Source: JAWXVD01 sp044425705 (lineage in GTDB: Bacteria > Bacillota > Clostridia > Lachnospirales > Lachnospiraceae). From it: a stretch of DNA of 54,809 nt. The stretch is taken from the NCBI GenBank assembly GCA_044425705.1, contig JAWXVD010000008.1:1-54809 (forward strand). Reading direction: 5' to 3'. Shown here piece by piece: positions 50,909 through 54,809 of the stretch. The notes under the pieces were generated by a model. The model searched no databases and was not told the DNA's origin. It worked only from the letters and a program-made list of their open reading frames with translations. Every line of letters starts with the position of its first letter. Within the stretch, counting starts at the first letter, position 1. The position numbers and the translations under genes were made by a program.

Positions 50909-53308
50909 ATGCAAAGTGAACGGTATAGTATTAAGCGAAAAAATTCATATGATAATTTAAAACGAAATTATGATAAGTATAATATCGTTTATTTGCATAC
51001 ACCAATCGGTTGGGGTAGGATGCTTTTGGTGGAGGATTTGATAGAAAATGAGGCTATAAAACCAGTGCTTCGTATGGCTTGGAATAAAGATTTTTTGTTG
51101 ACAGATATGGTATCTGAAATAAAAATAAGTCACCCTCAATGCGTTGTTATAGATGAATTTGAAAAAGCTATGGGACATGGTGAATTAGAAGATTTTGTTG
51201 AATATTTAAAAAATGATATAGGAACTTGTAAGTTTGTGATAGGTTCCTCCATGGATATCCCGAAAGAGATGAGAATTTTAAGTGCCAAAAATAATTTTTC
51301 AATTATGAGGATAGATGATGTTAGACCTACAAAAGAAGAAGTAAAGATATTTTTAAAAGAAGAAGGAATTCTTGTTAATGATTATGAATTAGAGTGTATA
51401 AAGAGAGATTTTTATAATATGCCTCTATGTATTACCTTATTAGTCTCTAGGTTGCATGAAATGAAGGGTAGGTATAGCAAATATGTTTCAGCTAAATGCA
51501 AAGAGGATCTCTTTCTTTATTTGGAAAGTGTTATTTTTAGAGGATTACCTGTAAATTATCAAAATCATCTATTAAAACTTTCTAATTTTGAAGATATTAA
51601 TGTAGAATTAGTAGAAAATATACTACATATTACAAAAGAAGAAAGTGAGCAGTTTTTATTAGAAATTCATCGTTATGGTGATATTTTCAATTTAAAAAAT
51701 TATAATGGTCTATATGGGTTTAATCCTTTGATGGGTCATTTTCTTAGAGAACGCATCGTACAATATATTTCCTATGAGGAAAGAAGTAGTTTGTATGGAA
51801 AAGCATTGCTATATTATTCGAAACGTAAGGAGTATGAAAAAGCCTTAGTTTATGCAGGCATGATTGAAGATGGGGAACAAATTGCTAGATTACTCTGTTT
51901 GTTAATAAGCCAAAAAGGAAATGATATAGATTATTTTTTAATGGAGCAATACATCAATCAATTACCACTAGATACTATTTCAGCACGTCCTAAATTATTG
52001 TTAGCTAAAGCTATGATTTGTGCAATGATTGGAGAAAAGAAAGAAGCCGATTATTGGTATCGTAAATTAGAAAAAATGGTAGAAGATTCAGTAGGCATGG
52101 ACGATTATGAGGAAGTGTTGCAATGTATGAATGCTTTATATGTAGTAATGCCTGGACAGAATACTAGAAAACGATTAGAGAAGTTAATTTTTCTAAAAGA
52201 TAGAATTTCCTATACGAAAAATGGAAGTGAACATTATATTCCAGTTACATTTACCTCTAATTTGCCAAGTGTATTACATGGAACAAAAGATTTTTGCAAA
52301 TACGCACCAAAATATCAAGAGATATTAACATCCTTGCATGAGGCATTTGCTAGAATATTTGGAAAAAAAGGCACAATTTTACTTCTTATTGCAGCAGGAG
52401 AAGTATTATATGAACAGAATCAAATTACAAAATCATTTTTACAGATAGAGAAAGCAATAAGAGAAACAAAATTAGAAAAAGATGCATCGTTACACTTTAC
52501 TGCAATTGTGACATTATGTAAGGTACTGTTAGCGGAGGGTGAGGGTGCTAAGATTCATAAAATAATAGGTGAGATAGAAAACACCGTAAATATGTATGAA
52601 TCCATCTCTTTGTATGAAAATATGCAAGCATTTATTGTAGAAGTGGATTTAATACAGGGAAACTATGATAAGGTTTTCTACTGGTTAAAAGAAATAGCAC
52701 CAAAGGACGATGATCGCTTTTGTGTCTTCTTACATTATCAATACATAGTTAAAATAAAGATTCTTATCTTGCAAAAGAAATACAATAATGCACATTCTAT
52801 GATTGATCAAGTCCTTGATTTTGTGAAAGAGTATGATTTATTATATTTAAAAATACAATTATATATTTTACAAGCAATTACTTATTTTAAAGAAGAGGAC
52901 AAAGAATACATAGTTAGTATAAAGAAAGCTATGGATTTAGGTAGAATGATTGGATTCATCAGGGTATTTGCAGATGAAGGTGTGGCAATTTATCCACTAC
53001 TTGTTGAATATGGCAAAGGATTAGCACACAAAGATGAGTATTATGAACAATTACTGAAAGCTTCAATGGAATATAAAACAAAATATCCTAATTATCTGAA
53101 GTTAGAGGAAGAAAATGAATTATTAACAAGTACAGAATACGAAGTTTTAAGGTTTTTGGCTAAGGGAATTAAAAATAGTGAAATAGCAAAAGAAATGTTT
53201 GTGTCAGAAAATACAGTGAAATATCATTTGAAGAATATTTACACAAAACTTGAAGTTACAAGTAGAAGTCAAGCCATTAAAGAGGCCATGGACAAAAAAA
53301 TGTTATAA
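50909..53308 (+). CDS. MalT-like LuxR family transcriptional regulator with a degenerate ATPase domain
   Basis: A 799-residue regulator. The N-terminal part is laid out like a STAND/MalT NTPase, but the Walker A region reads TPIGWGRML (31-39), where GKT/S is expected, so the lysine is replaced by arginine. A Walker B-like CVVIDEFEKA lies near 80. The middle, about 280-720, is helical and TPR-like. The C-terminus is a LuxR helix-turn-helix, LLTSTEYEVLRFLAKGIKNSEIAKEMFVSENTVKYHLKNIYTKL. Ligand and targets are unknown. ATG 50909 follows GGAG. A palindromic repeat lies in the short gap after ligA. Confidence 0.85.
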   Translation: MQSERYSIKRKNSYDNLKRNYDKYNIVYLHTPIGWGRMLLVEDLIENEAIKPVLRMAWNKDFLLTDMVSEIKISHPQCVVIDEFEKAMGHGELEDFVEYLKNDIGTCKFVIGSSMDIPKEMRILSAKNNFSIMRIDDVRPTKEEVKIFLKEEGILVNDYELECIKRDFYNMPLCITLLVSRLHEMKGRYSKYVSAKCKEDLFLYLESVIFRGLPVNYQNHLLKLSNFEDINVELVENILHITKEESEQFLLEIHRYGDIFNLKNYNGLYGFNPLMGHFLRERIVQYISYEERSSLYGKALLYYSKRKEYEKALVYAGMIEDGEQIARLLCLLISQKGNDIDYFLMEQYINQLPLDTISARPKLLLAKAMICAMIGEKKEADYWYRKLEKMVEDSVGMDDYEEVLQCMNALYVVMPGQNTRKRLEKLIFLKDRISYTKNGSEHYIPVTFTSNLPSVLHGTKDFCKYAPKYQEILTSLHEAFARIFGKKGTILLLIAAGEVLYEQNQITKSFLQIEKAIRETKLEKDASLHFTAIVTLCKVLLAEGEGAKIHKIIGEIENTVNMYESISLYENMQAFIVEVDLIQGNYDKVFYWLKEIAPKDDDRFCVFLHYQYIVKIKILILQKKYNNAHSMIDQVLDFVKEYDLLYLKIQLYILQAITYFKEEDKEYIVSIKKAMDLGRMIGFIRVFADEGVAIYPLLVEYGKGLAHKDEYYEQLLKASMEYKTKYPNYLKLEEENELLTSTEYEVLRFLAKGIKNSEIAKEMFVSENTVKYHLKNIYTKLEVTSRSQAIKEAMDKKML

Positions 53309-53383
53309 TTGGGTTGCGGTGAACTGTAGTTATCATTGTGGTATAGTATATTTTAAATGCATAGAGAAAACATTAAGAGTATA

Positions 53384-53418
53384 AAAAAGAGGAGAGCTAA
53401 ATACTCCCCTCTTTTTTT
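53384..53418. terminator. Bidirectional terminator between convergent regulators
   Basis: AAAAAGAGGAGAG (53384-53396) pairs with CTCCCCTCTTTTT (53404-53416) with one mismatch, and more T follows. The ROK gene stop codon lies in the loop. Confidence 0.75.
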
Positions 53419-54554
53419 AGGAATAGGTGGTCTATACCTAAGAAGTTTTTAATACAGATACAAGATGCACCTAAAAGAATGGAGGTATCTTGTAGCCTAG
53501 AAGATACAACGGTACAATTCATATTAAGTCTACTAGACAGTTGTTTTTGGATACTAGATAATAAATCTGGAATATGAATGATAAAAGAGCTATTGATTAC
53601 AATCACATCAGGATTGAAGGTAGCTGATAAATTATTAATAGCAATTGCCATATAAGAAACAAATTCTTGAATCAGAAATACAGCAGTAGTATCTTTATTA
53701 AAATAAGCGGTGATAAAATCTTCTAATGTGGAAGCAGAGGAAGTGGTGTGAATATATTCTTCTAAGATGGCACGTTCAGAGGCATATTGTTCTAAGCAGC
53801 CTAAATTGCCACAAGGACAAGGTCTTCCGTTTCGCTCTATGATTGTATGTCCAAATTCGCCAGCATTTCCATTGATTCCAGTATATAAATTGCTTTGGAT
53901 AATGGCTCCAGCACCAATACCAGAGTGTACACTTACACCAATAATATTAGGGACATTATAACAAAAAGTTTGTTCACCAATGACAGAAAGATTGGCTTCA
54001 TTATCTAGAAATACAGGGATATGAAAGATGTTTTCTAAATATTCTTTAAAGGAGAGTCCTTCATAAGGAGTATAAGGTGCAAATAATACTTGATTGTCAT
54101 ATACAGTACCATGGACACCGATACCGATACCGATCACACCATAAGGGGAATCGGGAAGTGTTGCAATGGTATTTTTGATAATATCTTCTAGATAAGCAAG
54201 GATGGAGCTACGGTCAATTACATGCTTATGAAGAGATAGAGAACAATTTTCTCCCCGTAGATTGGACACTAGTACAGAAATTGTAGTATGATTGAGATCT
54301 AGAGAAATAGTATGTCCACAGTTTGCATGAAAGGTTAGTAAGATTGGCTTTCTGCCTAAAGAAGTATTATCACTTCCGATTTCAAGGATTAATTTTTGTT
54401 CAATCAAATCGGCCACAATGGTGGAAACTGTAGCTTTTGTAAGACCAGTATGCTGCGCTAAGCTAGCACGAGAAATAGGATCTTCCTGTATGATTGTTTT
54501 TAATATTAAATTCCGATTGATGTCACGAATTAATTCCTTGCTGCCTGTAATCAT
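53397..54554 (-). CDS. ROK family transcriptional regulator (NagC/XylR type)
   Basis: A 385-residue repressor. The N-terminal helix-turn-helix is ISRASLAQHTGLTKATVSTIVADLIEQ near 26-52. The ROK sugar-kinase-like domain contains GIGIGVHGTV near 140 and VFLDNEANLSVIGE near 190. The zinc motif CPCGNLGCLEQYAS lies near 240. Such regulators respond to sugars or sugar phosphates and usually control adjacent sugar genes. The divergent neighbour at 54676 is a membrane protein cut by the window end. Starts are possible at TTG 54596, ATG 54566 and ATG 54554; the last has AGAAGGG at a normal distance. Confidence 0.88.
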   Translation of the reverse strand: MITGSKELIRDINRNLILKTIIQEDPISRASLAQHTGLTKATVSTIVADLIEQKLILEIGSDNTSLGRKPILLTFHANCGHTISLDLNHTTISVLVSNLRGENCSLSLHKHVIDRSSILAYLEDIIKNTIATLPDSPYGVIGIGIGVHGTVYDNQVLFAPYTPYEGLSFKEYLENIFHIPVFLDNEANLSVIGEQTFCYNVPNIIGVSVHSGIGAGAIIQSNLYTGINGNAGEFGHTIIERNGRPCPCGNLGCLEQYASERAILEEYIHTTSSASTLEDFITAYFNKDTTAVFLIQEFVSYMAIAINNLSATFNPDVIVINSSFIIHIPDLLSSIQKQLSSRLNMNCTVVSSRLQDTSILLGASCICIKNFLGIDHLFLKKEGSI

Positions 54555-54675
54555 ATGAATAACCATACCCTTCTCGTAGTATTGTAATGTACACAATTAA
54601 GTATAATATAGTTAATACGTGAAGTAAAGTGTTACCTAAAGATTGAAATAAAATGGATGAGGAAAGGTTATTATC

Positions 54676-54809
54676 ATGACAAGAAGAAAAATAAATCAAA
54701 TGTTAAAATGGACATTCATTATCTTAAGCGGTATGGTTATGATTTTAATCATTCTTATGATTTTTCAACAAAAAATTGGGGCAATAGGAGATGAAATTGC
54801 GGATGATCT
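54676..54809 (+). CDS. Truncated membrane protein, N-terminus only
   Basis: The gene runs off the window. It starts at ATG 54676 after GAGGAAAGG. The visible residues begin MTRRKINQMLKW, followed by a hydrophobic helix (TFIILSGMVMILIILMIF) and then QQKIGAIGDEIADD. A short cytosolic lead with one helix would suit a sensor, chemoreceptor or exported substrate-binding or wall protein. It is divergent from the ROK regulator. No family can be assigned. Confidence 0.6.
   Translation, partial: MTRRKINQMLKWTFIILSGMVMILIILMIFQQKIGAIGDEIADD

Overview
The window looks like a chromosomal segment of a low-GC Gram-positive anaerobe of the class Clostridia, most likely Lachnospiraceae or a close relative. 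The support is AT-rich codon use, AGGAGG-type ribosome binding sites, SpoIID-like and DUF3048 proteins, a DUF5717/DUF5716-type gene pair, small membrane proteins typical of that family, and HrcA/CIRCE control of a chaperone gene. I cannot name the species. I saw no rRNA, tRNA, insertion sequence, prophage or CRISPR array. Nearly all genes lie on the + strand; the exceptions are a GntR/ABC operon (10269-12174), a DUF3048 lipoprotein (46308-47414) and a ROK regulator (53397-54554).

Layout. 1-435 is a gene-free array of perfect hairpins and a promoter. 436-3041 is a two-gene amidohydrolase operon of allantoin/hydantoin type. 3115-6446 holds a foldase lipoprotein and htpG, the latter behind a perfect CIRCE operator. 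6713-8110 is a SpoIID-like protein with a peptidoglycan-binding domain. 8109-10227 is an AbiE-type toxin-antitoxin cassette between two near-identical 96-nt hairpins and preceded by 48-bp tandem repeats. 10269-12174 is a GntR-regulated ABC exporter with a perfect operator. 12414-17999 is a three-gene cluster of unknown function: a giant helical protein, an actin/Hsp70-fold-like protein and a helical-repeat protein. 18101-20687 is a polar amino acid ABC importer. 20754-25883 is purC-purF-purB-purA. 26014-27113 is azlCD. 27227-30569 holds an orphan RsmH-like methyltransferase, a threonine aldolase-type enzyme and a TPR lipoprotein. 30606-32236 is pyrF-pyrE. 32328-35060 holds two small membrane proteins and an M29 aminopeptidase. 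35143-38738 is purE-purM-purN-purD. 38828-46124 holds an SH3 membrane protein, clpC, a small conserved protein, radA and an MFS transporter. 47974-53308 holds an RsuA-type pseudouridine synthase, ligA and a MalT/LuxR-type regulator. The window ends in a truncated membrane protein.

The genes form several functional groups. De novo purine synthesis is split into two blocks (eight pur genes; purL, purQ/S, purH and purK are not here), with two pyrimidine genes between them. Protein quality control is represented by the foldase, HtpG and ClpC. DNA repair is represented by RadA and LigA.

The most distinctive content is in non-coding and repeat DNA. There are several families of short palindromic elements. 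One has apparently inserted in frame into ligA, adding about 23 codons, and recurs just downstream of ligA and in the leader of the first operon. A three-stem element with compensating base changes precedes both the aminopeptidase gene and purM. A near-palindromic 26-bp module flanks azlD. These, with the DUF5717/DUF5716 cluster, are the best candidates for undescribed biology.
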